Origin: Nostoc sp. KVJ3
GTDB lineage: Bacteria > Cyanobacteriota > Cyanobacteriia > Cyanobacteriales > Nostocaceae
Reading direction: 5' to 3'
Length of the DNA stretch: 64,000 nt
Assembly (NCBI RefSeq): GCF_026127265.1
Contig: NZ_WWFG01000012.1
Coordinates: forward strand, 7,643 to 71,642
Below are positions 1-8,559 of this stretch, piece by piece; position 1 is the first letter of the stretch; each line of letters starts with the position of its first letter. The notes beneath the pieces are model-generated. The model was not told the DNA's origin and did no database searches. It saw nothing but the letters and a program-made list of their open reading frames with translations. Both the position numbers and the translations under genes were made by a program.

Positions 1-306
1 GCCTTAGAGAACGGTAAACCGTATGTTTTCTAGTTAAAAACTCGGTAAAGAATTCAAAGTTAATCTATCAAATTTTCAAATGAGTTTTTTAACAAACCTC
101 TGTCAATACTGAGACTCAGTTCTGGCAAAGCGTTGAGTCTATTTGCAAATAATCCTGGTCGAAACGGATGATTGCAGGTTGGTTGTATTTAATCCTGGTT
201 CAGTTGCAATTAATTCTGGTTCAAAAGAAATTATAGTTGCATTTAATCCTGGTTTGAAAATCCCTTGATTGCAGGTTTAGGGATTTATAATTGCAGGTCG
301 CTACAT

Positions 307-627
307 CTATGAAGAAGCGCCAGCTTCAGCCGCCGCTACATCTGGTTTGACTTCCTTCGCCTTCTTTTCAAAAAGTTGGATTCCTGCGTCAACGATCTCA
401 AACCCGTTCTCTGTTCGTTGACCAAGCTTGCCAGAAACGGCCCCAGCCCAGTCTGCAAATTCTGAGGCGCTAGTTTCAGCCTTCCGCCAACTTTTTGCAT
501 TAACTTGAGCAGTGAAGACTATGCCGTTCTGATCAGTCAACTCGATTGCAACTTTCTTGTTCGGAAGAGGTGTGGCTGTTGGCAGTGAGCCGCTAAATTT
601 TATTGTCACTTCGCTTTTGACTTCCAT
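307..627 (-). CDS. FinO-like cyanobacterial plasmid protein
   Basis: A 106-residue protein with a beta-rich core (EVTIKFSG, KVAIELTDQNG) followed by the W..A..GKLG and NGFEIVDAGIQLFEKK signatures that I recognise from small cyanobacterial proteins annotated as fertility-inhibition FinO-like. The family name implies RNA binding that limits conjugation, but no function can be shown from sequence. The ATG at 627 follows a weak AAGG ribosome-binding site. The stop codon lies inside the 6-bp direct repeat at the edge of the palindromic element, so that element sits directly behind this gene. It is probably cotranscribed with the small ORF upstream. The second copy (53058-53378) carries two compensating indels that scramble its middle. 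Confidence 0.6.
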   Translation of the reverse strand: MEVKSEVTIKFSGSLPTATPLPNKKVAIELTDQNGIVFTAQVNAKSWRKAETSASEFADWAGAVSGKLGQRTENGFEIVDAGIQLFEKKAKEVKPDVAAAEAGASS

Positions 628-653
628 ACCTTACCCCTGGCTCATCATGAATT

Positions 654-902
654 TCATTTTTCGTTCCTGATTTTATCTTGGATTAGGTTGACCACAAGGT
701 GCGCGATCGCTTGGCTATCGTAGTTGTTCACTTCATTGTGAACGTTGAGCATTCCCCTTGAAACAGAATTAAGACTCAACATTAAAAAAACAAAATCCAC
801 AAAAAAAATTTTCCCTGTTTTTGACCCTTTTTTTTGCATAAACAACTGATAACTAGTCTCAATATGAACCGCCCAAACCGTGATCATCTCCACATTTATC
901 AA
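654..902 (-). CDS. Small hypothetical protein upstream of the FinO-like gene
   Basis: An 82-residue open frame ending 26 bp before the FinO-like start. I recognise no family. Its last ~35 residues (from MLNVHNEV) look more protein-like than the hydrophobic first half, so the true start may be that internal Met. In the second copy one extra T in a run moves the stop, extending the frame until it overlaps the FinO-like start, so the exact C-terminus is uncertain. It may simply be leader sequence. Confidence 0.3.
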   Translation of the reverse strand: MINVEMITVWAVHIETSYQLFMQKKGSKTGKIFFVDFVFLMLSLNSVSRGMLNVHNEVNNYDSQAIAHLVVNLIQDKIRNEK

Positions 903-997
903 TAAATATTACAATTTTGGCACTAGCTTCTTAATTTGACTCAATTCGTGCATCTGAGATAAAACCTCGAAAAAACATCCATTTTCCCCGCCCTCAC

Positions 998-1334
998 CAA
1001 CTACATTCAACATCTCCCAATATCTAGACAATATCTCCCAATTCTCCAATTTTTTCTTACCTTTTTACCCCTTAAAAATCATCCAGTTACAAAATTCTCA
1101 TTAGCTCAAAAATTCCCAATAAATCCGAACAGTTTCCAAGACTTGTTAGAAGTCTCCCATTTGCTCCCAATAATTGGTAAATTCTTGGGAAATTCGCTTA
1201 AAAGCTTTTAAGCTCTGTAATCCATCTTTTTCTGACGCACAGTACGCCATATTTGGCGGAAAGTTTGTTGAGAGTCAAAATTGAAAAGCAGAAGCAGAAG
1301 TAAGAGCCATCAACAAATACTACTGAAGAACTAC
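998..1334 (-). repeat. Iteron block B: conserved block plus phased TTGGGAGAT repeats
   Basis: Read on the minus strand, GTAGT (about 1334) leads through a conserved ~100-bp block to GCGTACTGTGCG (1236-1247). The same block occurs at 3671-3772 and 14996-15106. Beyond it (1154-1169 and 998-1050) lie TTGGGAGAT-type repeats at 8-11 bp spacing, mostly 10-11; CAA on the plus strand falls at 998, 1008, 1018, 1029, 1039 and 1047. The repeat unit differs from the other two blocks while the leading block is shared. Likely a protein-binding array (centromere or origin). Confidence 0.6.
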
Positions 1335-1415
1335 ACAATCACGACAAAAGTGACTGTACAGTTCACTCTCTTCAACCCGTCAGCTTGATTCTTGTAGTCT
1401 AATGAGTGACAAAAA

Positions 1416-1436
1416 GTGACAAGTCTCAGTTGTCAC
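1416..1436. promoter_or_regulatory. Inverted repeat, possible operator
   Basis: GTGACAA, seven-base spacer, TTGTCAC, in the leader region of the relaxase gene. It is a perfect 7-bp dyad with no T-run, so an operator is more likely than a terminator. Confidence 0.35.
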
Positions 1437-1713
1437 ACTCTGGACATAGTGTACTTTGATACAAAAACTTCCATGTGGCAAAATACCCCCATTTATCCCC
1501 AAGATTACCCCAACGATACACAATTGATAGTGAAAGGATAGTCAAACGACAGTCGTTTTCGGGTAGGCACGAAAAAACCAACGACAGTCAAAGGACAGCC
1601 AATTGGGTCTAATTGGGGTAATTTGAGGGTAATTTGGGTGAAATGCTCCTGGTGGATTCTACCCCAAAAGTGGATTTCGGGCTGGGGTATAATGTATACC
1701 ATATACTCACTAT

Positions 1714-1825
1714 GGTTTCATGCCCTGCGGGTGGCTTACGCCATCTCTCGCTGCGCTCATGACACGAAACCGCCGTTCGCCCTACGGGTTGGTGAGTAGT
1801 ACAAAGTGCTGCAAAAGTAGTATAA
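1714..1825. other. Candidate oriT upstream of the MobV relaxase
   Basis: GGTTTCATG (1714-1722) pairs with the CATG...GAAACC segment at 1758-1771 around a GC-rich loop. It is followed by CCCTACGGG and by two GTAGT motifs just before the relaxase start. MobV relaxases usually nick at a small hairpin immediately upstream of their own gene, so position and structure fit. The nick site cannot be read from sequence alone; parts also resemble GC-rich repeats scattered in Nostoc genomes. Confidence 0.35.
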
Positions 1826-1832
1826 ATCCTCT

Positions 1833-3659
1833 ATGTCGCCCCTGACCATTCTCAGAATTGAGAAACTAAAAACATTTGGCAATGTCGCTGGCAGTGATGA
1901 CCATGTGTTAAGGAATAGAGAAACACCCAATGCAGATCCAACTAGAAAGAATGTCCGGTTGATTGGGGGAGAAGACTCACGCTCTTTAGAGGAGATAGTT
2001 AAAGAGAAAATCTCCACCCTCAAGCATCTACCCCGAAAGGATGCGGTGTTATGCACCGAGATGTTTCTCTCGGCATCGCCAGAATATTTCCGCCCCTTAA
2101 ATCCATCTCTGTCTGGGCAGTGGTCTGATGAGAGAATGCAGCAATGGGCGATCGCATCTCGTGACTGGCTGGCTCAAAACTATGGATCAAAGTGCGTCAG
2201 GGCAGAACTCCACCTAGATGAAAGTACCCCACATATCCACGCCTACATCGTGCCAGTGAACGAGAAAACTGGTCGGCTTAGTCATGATGCGATGTTTGGC
2301 GGCAGAGGTGGACAGGGAAGAATTAAGTTATCCAAACTCCAAGATAGTTATGCTGCTGCACTCGCTCCTTTGGGCATTGAACGTGGGGTAAAGGGCAGCA
2401 AAGCAACCCACACTAAAGTAAAGGAATATTACCAAGCGGTTAACAGTGAACCACTCACCGCAGTCATTACAAATAACCAATTAGCGCCAGCGCCATTTGA
2501 ATCAGCTAGTAGTTATGTAGCCAGGATTCAGTCAGATGACCAGTTCCAAGCAATTAATCACCAACTGGCTGACCGTTCGTTCATGGCAGAGCGATTGGAG
2601 AGGGCAGAGCAACGGGCGAGGGCTAGCGAGAAGGAACGACAGCAACTAGAGAAGCGGGTGCGATCGTTAGAGGCTCAGACTCAACAAATGCGCGACTTGC
2701 CCTTGGAGGATGTCGCCTGGGAGTTGGGGCTAAATCATGATCATGAAAGGTGGAGGGGTCACGGACACATCATTAATATAGATGGATCGAAGTTTTACGA
2801 TTTCTCACCCCAACAGCAGAAAGGCGGTGGCGGTGCGATTGACTTGGTAATGCACGTTAATGGGTGCAATTTCCGGCAAGCGATCGCATGGTTGCATGAG
2901 CGTTTCGGTGAAGCTGGGGCAGAACGGGCGGCGATATCTCACGCCCTTAAGATGACAGCTGAGATTATCCAGTCAGAGCCACGTCCCCAATTCCAGCTAA
3001 GAGTTGAGGATAAAGCCAATTGGCCAGGAGTAGAACATTACCTTACCCAGAAACGTGGCTTACCCCAAGATTTTGTGGAACTTCTACACAGCACTGGACT
3101 GGTTTATGCTGATGACCAACAAAACGCTGTGTTTGTGATGCGGAATCTAGACGGACAACCAAGCGGTGCATTCCTGCGCGGTACACGGGGAGAAGTCGGA
3201 GCGGCGGCTTCCACCGCTCTAAACTTCGGGGGAGAAAACAACAGTTTCAAGGGTTATGAGAAAGGGACTAAGCGGCGTGAGGGTTGGTTTCACTTCCACT
3301 TGGGTGGACAGCCTACTGATGCAGTCGAGAAATTGGTGCTTTTGAAGTCGCCCATTGATGCCATATCCTTTGCCATGCTGGAGTATCAGGTTCAAGGTGC
3401 GCCAAAGACTAGAACTCTCTTTCTGGCAGTAGATAACCCCAACAGCTTGCCTGTGGAGCGATTGCAGAACATTCCTCATGTCAGCGTGGCTTTTGACGCG
3501 GATAATGCTGGGGATGCAGCTGCACGGGCTGTATTGGAACTACTGCCACAGTCCAAAAGGCTAAAGCCCAAAGCCAAAGATTGGAATCAGCAGCTTCTTG
3601 ATTATCAAAAGCAGTTATTTCAACAGCATCACCAACCAGAAGATGATTTGACTCTTTAA
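1833..3659 (+). CDS. mobV: MobV-family relaxase fused to DUF3991/TOPRIM primase-like module
   Basis: A 608-residue DNA-nicking protein for plasmid mobilization. The N-terminal ~200 residues are a Mob/Pre domain with the HLDESTPHIHA metal-binding motif (about 127-137). A coiled coil follows (about 245-285), then a zinc-less primase-like N-terminal segment (about 288-355), a DUF3991 segment (about 398-455) and a TOPRIM fold with FDADNAG (about 550). The usual TOPRIM glutamate in the ESxIDALS-type motif appears as lysine (LLKSPIDAIS), so catalysis by that domain is doubtful. Candidate oriT and a TATAAT box lie upstream. The gene sits between two iteron blocks pointing outward in opposite directions. 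The second copy is broken by frameshifts. Confidence 0.88.
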   Translation: MSPLTILRIEKLKTFGNVAGSDDHVLRNRETPNADPTRKNVRLIGGEDSRSLEEIVKEKISTLKHLPRKDAVLCTEMFLSASPEYFRPLNPSLSGQWSDERMQQWAIASRDWLAQNYGSKCVRAELHLDESTPHIHAYIVPVNEKTGRLSHDAMFGGRGGQGRIKLSKLQDSYAAALAPLGIERGVKGSKATHTKVKEYYQAVNSEPLTAVITNNQLAPAPFESASSYVARIQSDDQFQAINHQLADRSFMAERLERAEQRARASEKERQQLEKRVRSLEAQTQQMRDLPLEDVAWELGLNHDHERWRGHGHIINIDGSKFYDFSPQQQKGGGGAIDLVMHVNGCNFRQAIAWLHERFGEAGAERAAISHALKMTAEIIQSEPRPQFQLRVEDKANWPGVEHYLTQKRGLPQDFVELLHSTGLVYADDQQNAVFVMRNLDGQPSGAFLRGTRGEVGAAASTALNFGGENNSFKGYEKGTKRREGWFHFHLGGQPTDAVEKLVLLKSPIDAISFAMLEYQVQGAPKTRTLFLAVDNPNSLPVERLQNIPHVSVAFDADNAGDAAARAVLELLPQSKRLKPKAKDWNQQLLDYQKQLFQQHHQPEDDLTL

Positions 3660-3670
3660 AAGCTGTTTTT

Positions 3671-4053
3671 GTAGTGCTAATGTAGTCTTTTAGTAGTAAT
3701 TTTTGATGTCTGTTTTTTTCTTTCTCGATTTTGACTCAAAAAATCTGTCAAAACTTTTTTGCGTACTGTGCGAGAGTTTTGGTCAGGAATTTTTGCGGTA
3801 TAAATCAGGGTCGCTTATGAGGCTTTTGGGGTACACATCCTTAGATTTACCGTTGGTTTACCTTATAAATACCTTGCATCTGCCATTGCGAAACCTTATT
3901 TTTGGCAGAATCACCAAATTTTTCAAAAATTCAATTTGAGGCAGCAGTAAATCCTTATATCTGCCATTGGTATGCCATTGAAATGCCATTCATATTCCTT
4001 ATATTTGCCTTTAAAGAGAAATCCTTGTAAATACCTTATAAATGCCATTGATT
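3671..4053 (+). repeat. Iteron block A: conserved block plus 11-bp TGCCATT array
   Basis: The conserved block starts at GTAGT (3671) and ends with GCGTACTGTGCG (3761-3772). About 75 bp on comes an array with strict 11-bp periodicity: units at 3848, 3859, 3870, 3881, 3892 and 3903, then 3951, 3962, 3973, 3984, 3995 and 4006, then 4021, 4032 and 4043. Consensus is TRCCWTW plus four variable bases. One repeat per helical turn suggests side-by-side binding by an RHH or similar protein, as in parC centromeres with 11-bp repeats. No gene is visible here. Confidence 0.8.
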
Positions 4054-4232
4054 AGAGATATGGACAATCAGTAAGTTTTTGGTAGATTTGTTAATAATTT
4101 AACTTACAGTTTCAAACCCTCCTGCTTTTTGCTTAATTGAGATGCGCTCAATACCTGCTGGCTAACGTTCGCGATCGCCGGACTCAGACCAATACTGCTA
4201 CTATACTCCAAAGTTCCGGTGCATTCCGGTTG

Positions 4233-4359
4233 TTAGGCATCTTCATCGCCGACCGGGACAGCAATATCGAAATGAAGCACATCTTCGCGTACCCCAAGCT
4301 TTGTGTAGAGTGCAATCGCAGGGTCATCCCCGATGTCCGCCTGCACGAAAATAACATCA
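4233..4359 (-). pseudogene. C-terminal remnant of an AAC(3)-I-like GNAT acetyltransferase
   Basis: About 40 codons on the minus strand read VIFVQADIGDDPAIALYTKL followed by GVREDVLHFDI, closely matching the C-terminal end of AAC(3)-I-type GNAT proteins. The rest of the enzyme is missing; the frame upstream (to 4547) has no acetyltransferase sequence. The acetyl-CoA-binding core is absent, so the fragment cannot be active. It marks DNA that once held a complete gene. Confidence 0.6.
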
Positions 4360-4463
4360 TTGCAATGCGAGTATGTATTGGGAACTTCCTCAATACGTAT
4401 AACTATTCCATTACTGAATCGGCACTCTAGTTTTGATGATTTTCGTATCATCTTCCCCTCTGT

Positions 4464-4556
4464 CACGGTGGTTGACCTACTTAGGTAGGGGAACCGTGAA
4501 AGGAGGGCAAGTTTGTTGCCGCACCTGGGGGGTGCGTTTTTTCTCAAGAGAAAAAA
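4464..4556 (+). terminator. Hairpin cluster with rho-independent terminator
   Basis: CACGGT (4464) pairs with ACCGTG (4493-4498) around a nested CCTAC/GTAGG stem. A second hairpin CGCACC/GGTGCG (4520-4536) runs straight into TTTTTT, a classical terminator on the plus strand. It is followed by TTTTTCTC/GAGAAAAA. No complete plus-strand gene now ends here, so this may be left over from the deleted neighbourhood. Confidence 0.55.
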
Positions 4557-4635
4557 TGTCCGGACAGCAACATAGCTTGCTACTCACCAAAGGTTTTTTT
4601 GGGCTACTCAAATCAACTGTTAGATGAATATGTAA

Positions 4636-4829
4636 TGGATCGCTGATGGATTTGTATTGGATCTCTCATGGCATAATCTTTGTCAATAGTTAATCATTGT
4701 TGAAAGTAAAAATTATACTTACAATACGTATGTCAGACAAATGGATCTGTATTGGATCAATATTGTCACTGTAATGGATCTGCAACGGCTCGTTTGTGGA
4801 TCTGGCATGGATCTGTTATGGCACACTTT
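4636..4829. repeat. Iteron array D: 11-bp TGGATCT repeats
   Basis: Four units start at 4636, 4647, 4658 and 4669, and eight at 4742, 4753, 4764, 4775, 4786, 4797, 4808 and 4819, each exactly 11 bp. Consensus is TGGATCTNNNN, with TGGCA variants closing each set. Read on the other strand the ATGGMW core resembles the TGCCAT core of blocks A and C, so arrays A and D form opposing arms. A truncated ParM-like frame begins 170 bp downstream, which suggests a relic parC centromere. Confidence 0.75.
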
Positions 4830-5001
4830 TCTAAATCGAATTTCTTAGCAGAAAAGTAACGACTTAATTAACAGCAGCGAAAAAAGAATAACCAACTGGA
4901 TAAAATTTGCCTTCAACAAAATGGTCAGTAGAGTGATGTTCACAACCAATATTTGCATTTAAGTTAAAAGCAGCTTTTATGGATAATCACAACCACAGTC
5001 A

Positions 5002-5205
5002 ATGTCAAATCTGATAGTCAGTTTTGACCCTGGTGCTTCCTTGACCAAGATTGTTTACGAACTAGCAACTGAGTGATGAGTTTCCCGCAGAACTCCCAGC
5101 TGATTTGCAATCAGACTGCTGGACTATCAGGTTTGGTAAGTAGGGAGCGATTGTATTCCACGTTAGAGCCATTACGTGTAATTGCTGGCTATATGTATTG
5201 ATATG
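5002..5205 (+). pseudogene. Decayed ParM/StbA-like actin ATPase fragment
   Basis: ATG at 5002 opens a 24-codon frame with the phosphate-1 motif FDPGASLTKIVYEL, typical of actin-like plasmid segregation ATPases, and then stops. Shifting frame continues with DEFPAELPADL (about 5075-5145) and a possible C-terminal piece ending IAGYMY (about 5205). Most of the ~350-residue protein is missing. Its position just after array D suggests the two once formed a ParMRC-type cassette. The identification rests mainly on the first 24 codons. Confidence 0.5.
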
Positions 5206-5308
5206 GCGTTGAGCCGACAATCGTGTAATTTGGGTTTAAATGGTACAGAGTAGAGCATATACTCTGAACAAAACTTGCCTGCCTGATATAAGATGCGCTG
5301 ACTATTTC

Positions 5309-5734
5309 TTATACTCGCTCAACAACTTCATCTTTTTCCCAAATAACTGATTCTTCCATTGTCCCAAGCACCGCGAAAGCTTTGGCAGCTTTAAGGGTTG
5401 TATTCAAGTCAACGCAGGACTTGGCAGGATAAACACCTTCTTGCCCTCCAACTATCACGAATTCCTCTATATCTGATTTAGCTGGGTCAACAAGATAATG
5501 AAAACTCTCATTATCAAATGTCAAATACACTACATATTTGCCTTTACCACCACCCACAGCCATGTGAGTTTCCCTATCTGTTTCTAGGGTTACAAGTGTT
5601 TTTTGATGCCCGTCCAACTCTCTAATAGCTGATTCTATTTCTTGCCAACTATCGGCTTGCTCTACACAACCCCTGTTTTGATTCCCAATCCAATCTTCAA
5701 CTGAAAATTTTGTTATGAACATAATTAACCTCAC
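5309..5734 (-). CDS. Imm1-family immunity protein
   Basis: A 141-residue protein with the Imm1 pattern: an early W, AIRELDG, a central GGGKGKYVVYL strand, VDP, then GGQEGVYPAKSCVDLNTTLKAAKAFAVLG. Imm1 proteins neutralise deaminase and other polymorphic toxins by binding them. The gene directly follows the deaminase-domain gene: GTG at 5734 overlaps the toxin stop, while an ATG at 5722 preceded by GAGG is an alternative start giving four fewer residues. Cytoplasmic, no signal peptide. The second copy (58031-58452) is frameshifted. Confidence 0.7.
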   Translation of the reverse strand: MRLIMFITKFSVEDWIGNQNRGCVEQADSWQEIESAIRELDGHQKTLVTLETDRETHMAVGGGKGKYVVYLTFDNESFHYLVDPAKSDIEEFVIVGGQEGVYPAKSCVDLNTTLKAAKAFAVLGTMEESVIWEKDEVVERV

Positions 5735-6438
5735 TTCAGTGTAATCGTCTGACGACCGCTAGGGCTAATAACTTCTATTTCTTCTAAACCAAGCTGTTTA
5801 GCCATTCCTTTCACACCTCCGTTCTGACCACATGCTCTGCAAAGATCCCGATCAACTGTTAAACGCGCTCGACCTCCTCTTAATCCTGCATCAAACGCTT
5901 GTTGGAAGGCATCAGCTTCAGCATGTGTGCGACTAATTGGATTTACTTTAAGTGTAATCTTTCTGCGATTGGGATTACTGCCAGCACTAATCCCAAAAAA
6001 TACGCTATCACCCAGCTCTAACTTTGCGATTGTAGCGCGATCATCCTCACTACCTGCTGGAGTCAGACCAAGCTGTTGCCTATACTCTGCTAATTCTTGA
6101 AAAATAAACTTATATATAAGCTGTCGCAGTTCTTGCGCCGGAGCTAAAGTGTTGATATCTGGATTTTTTACTACCTCTTCTTGGCCAACAGGACAGCTAT
6201 AAACTACATAAGTCCATATTCCTGGATTACCTGCTTCAGCACTTTCACCCTCATAAAAAGTAATCGTTCCATCTTCTTCGCACTCATAATAAGCTGAGTA
6301 AATATCTTCCCAATCGCAATCTGAGTTTTCTAGCGTCAATCGAATTGAAGCTAATACGCCAGCAATATGATGAGGTTCAGTTTCTCTCTGGACTAAACGC
6401 TCTCCCTCCCACTCAAAGTTGTGTAACTTAAGAGGCAT
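5731..6438 (-). CDS. Deaminase-fold toxin paired with Imm1
   Basis: A 235-residue protein. The C-terminal ~70 residues carry THAEADAFQQA (HAE at about 171-173), a strand ending VDRDLCRACGQNGG (C-x2-C about 199-202) and LGLEEIEVISPSG. This is the zinc-binding HxE...CxxC layout of the nucleic-acid cytidine deaminase superfamily used as bacterial toxins (SCP1.201/DddA-like and relatives). The first ~160 residues are acidic and unfamiliar, with no secretion domain such as LXG, PAAR or RHS, so delivery is unclear. It could act inside the cell as an addiction or defence module. Coupled to the Imm1 gene by overlap. Confidence 0.6.
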   Translation of the reverse strand: MPLKLHNFEWEGERLVQRETEPHHIAGVLASIRLTLENSDCDWEDIYSAYYECEEDGTITFYEGESAEAGNPGIWTYVVYSCPVGQEEVVKNPDINTLAPAQELRQLIYKFIFQELAEYRQQLGLTPAGSEDDRATIAKLELGDSVFFGISAGSNPNRRKITLKVNPISRTHAEADAFQQAFDAGLRGGRARLTVDRDLCRACGQNGGVKGMAKQLGLEEIEVISPSGRQTITLK

Positions 6439-6704
6439 TGTAACAAAGCCTTGAAACAGATAATGGTTCCAGTTTATGAAACCTAAATAATAGCCTAATG
6501 CCTAATGTCACCAAGTAATCTTAAAATTACTGTCCCACCAAGGAACTGAGCAGCATAACTAGATGAGAGATAGGGTATTTTTACGCGATGGCATTTCTCA
6601 AATCCTCATCAAATATACGAGGACATTGTTTTCTCTATGTCATTTCTCAATTACGTCAACGTCTATTTCTCTTCATTTGGGTTAGGAGAAACGTAACTCC
6701 AAGG

Positions 6705-7319
6705 TTATTTAGATTTTCTCTGTTTTCCAATTGACCAAGCCACTTCTCCACCCTTCCTTTGTCCTGCTCTGGTAAACACAAAACCAGCGTCTTCAAACTT
6801 TGAACCGTACCTACAAACTGTAGAAGAAGACAATTTTAGTAAAGTCGCCAGTTCACGAGTGCTGAGTAGCCAACCATTTTTATAAGCTTCTTCCAATGCC
6901 CTCAAATGAGCAACTGGATCATTTGCCAGTCCCGGTAGCTGGCGGACGATCGCAGGAATTAGCCGTGTCACTAACCCTTCAATCACTTGCGAAAGTTGGC
7001 CGAACTGACTGGCGGTTAGTCCGGCGACTGTTAACTGACTGTCAGACTGACTGGCAGACTCTATGCCAGAATCAAAATTCTCTGACTGACCGCCTCCATG
7101 ACTTGCGTATTGGTCGGCAAAGTCCGCCATGCTGCCACCCGCTTTCATGTGGGCATCTAGCTGGTCAAGCAGCTCTAACTGCTCTCCACTTACATAAGAC
7201 TTATTACCGATTTTGGTTGGCTTGATGCCTAACCGATTGATGCGATCGTAGATAACAGATTTAACAATCCCGTATTTATCAGGAAGCTGGGCGACTGGTA
7301 CCCGGTCTAGTTTGGTCAT
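6705..7319 (-). CDS. HTH transcriptional regulator with two DNA-binding domains
   Basis: A 204-residue protein. Residues about 8-55 form a MerR/excisionase-like winged helix (VAQLPDKYGIVKSVIYDRIN). A Ser/Gln/Asp-rich linker follows (about 68-95), then a second helix-turn-helix near 150-195 (LSTRELATLLKLSSSTVCRYG). Such two-domain proteins occur on cyanobacterial plasmids and probably regulate plasmid genes, but the target is unknown. The linker region is encoded by DNA rich in GACTG repeats (about 7000-7060). It faces the same way as the toxin/immunity pair, 266 bp upstream of it. Confidence 0.6.
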   Translation of the reverse strand: MTKLDRVPVAQLPDKYGIVKSVIYDRINRLGIKPTKIGNKSYVSGEQLELLDQLDAHMKAGGSMADFADQYASHGGGQSENFDSGIESASQSDSQLTVAGLTASQFGQLSQVIEGLVTRLIPAIVRQLPGLANDPVAHLRALEEAYKNGWLLSTRELATLLKLSSSTVCRYGSKFEDAGFVFTRAGQRKGGEVAWSIGKQRKSK

Positions 7320-7629
7320 GGTCGGCGGTCTGACTGGCAGACAGTTTGTGTAACAGCATACACCTTGCTACTGGAAATTAGCAACTGTATCTACCAGCAT
7401 CAGCCGTCAGAGCGATCGCTAAAGGTTAATCTGGGACTGAATGCTCACAGTCGGCGCTTTTTGGTCGATGTCGTGATAATCTCATTTCCCGCTCCTGAAG
7501 TGATCGCTTAATTTTTGGTTGCTTTCTTCTTCACAGGGATGTCGTGATAAGTTTACCGTAGAAGTAGGCTTAAATATATACTATTTACTTATAATACGAA
7601 ATTACAGACTTATTTAATCTTGTAAAATA
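7320..7629. other. Intergenic region with direct repeats
   Basis: No gene seen. It holds GGTTAATCTGGGACTGAATGC near 7424 followed by GATGTCGTGATAA near 7474, and a second GATGTCGTGATAA near 7540. A related unit lies at 8670-8730 on the far side of the next gene. It must also hold promoters for the divergent genes at 7319 and 7630. Confidence 0.5.
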
Positions 7630-8430
7630 ATGTCGAATACTCCTTTTCCTCAATATCCTGCTGCTTGCTTGAATAAAGACGATATTATTGCGTACTTAAT
7701 CCCATATTTGGAAAAAGGATGGGAAATATACCAGGGAAACCAAGAGAATCAGTTTATTATTCGCCTTTTAGATAACCTAAAGCTTTTCATTGAGCTAAAA
7801 CAGAGTAAATGGCGCATTTCTACAGGTTTAGATATTGATCAATCTCTGGCAATTTGGGCTTTTCCTGAGAATTTAGGCGAATTAGATAGTGCTATAAGAC
7901 AGGCTGTATCAACTGCCTCTGTAGCAAGTCCTAGTGGTACAAGAATTGAATGGTCTTCAGTACCAACTACTGTAAGACTTGATGAAGAAAAACCCGCTTC
8001 AAATCTTGCCAAGCTAGTTGCTCTTATTGGTAGTTCAAATATTGAAGCAATATTTGACGCATACCTTGATAATAAAGGTTTAGAGACAGTTCTGAATATG
8101 GCAACTTTAGGTATAAAAATCTCAACAAATATTCGTTTATTAACATCGACAAAAATGCTGCAATCTTCTAGTGGAGGAACAGCACGTCTGACACCTTCAT
8201 ATATCAAAAGTTGGCAAAATGAATTAGGTTGTAGTGGTCTTGAAATTCGTCATAATTCATATACAGGACATCAACGACGCTTTATGCTTTTGAGTGGAGG
8301 GCAGAGTCTAATTGTAGGCCCATCACTAAATAATTTATCAGTCAATGAAGCTTCACATTTGGAATCTGATACGGCCGATATAGTTTTTTTTAATAAAGAA
8401 TGGGTATCTGCACAGCATTTAATTGTGTGA
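7630..8430 (+). CDS. Hypothetical protein with degenerate PLD-like C-terminus
   Basis: A 266-residue protein I cannot place firmly. The C-terminal ~110 residues (IRLLTS..., EIRHNSYTGHQRRFMLLSGG, GPSLNNLS, ADIVFFNKEW) are arranged like a phospholipase-D-type domain, with H-x-R replacing H-x-K and GPSLN replacing GSxxN; the aspartate of an HKD motif is not evident. That argues for a non-catalytic or diverged PLD fold, a domain common in restriction and defence proteins. The gene is flanked by related direct repeats and ends before a strong bidirectional terminator. Confidence 0.55.
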   Translation: MSNTPFPQYPAACLNKDDIIAYLIPYLEKGWEIYQGNQENQFIIRLLDNLKLFIELKQSKWRISTGLDIDQSLAIWAFPENLGELDSAIRQAVSTASVASPSGTRIEWSSVPTTVRLDEEKPASNLAKLVALIGSSNIEAIFDAYLDNKGLETVLNMATLGIKISTNIRLLTSTKMLQSSSGGTARLTPSYIKSWQNELGCSGLEIRHNSYTGHQRRFMLLSGGQSLIVGPSLNNLSVNEASHLESDTADIVFFNKEWVSAQHLIV

Positions 8431-8559
8431 ATTTTCAAAATGCCTACTAATGTGGGTAAATGTGATTTGAACTAAAAAATGAGATTTTAACTCATGATCT
8501 GCTTCATAAATGAGTATTTCAGTTTATGCTTCACTTTTAATATTCGAGTTTTTTTACTA

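Larger units (their letters stand above)
903..1832. other. Intergenic region before the relaxase gene
   Basis: Non-coding on inspection. It holds iteron block B in reverse orientation (998-1334), an inverted repeat GTGACAA-N7-TTGTCAC at 1416-1436, and a stretch with two related CGACAGTC boxes near 1547 and 1580. A TATAAT box lies at 1688-1693, followed by a strongly structured segment at 1714-1771. Open frames on the minus strand here are overlapping shadows with no recognisable domain. Confidence 0.7.

Noticed and set aside
1505..2056. Minus-strand open frames before and across the relaxase start
   Set aside because: No recognisable domain; they overlap regulatory DNA or the relaxase coding sequence.
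3703..3939. 78-codon open frame after the relaxase gene
   Set aside because: It lies across the conserved block and 11-bp array of block A, and its composition follows the repeats.
3848..4829. CRISPR array
   Set aside because: Repeats are 11 bp with only four variable bases between cores, there are no spacer-sized units, and no cas genes are present.
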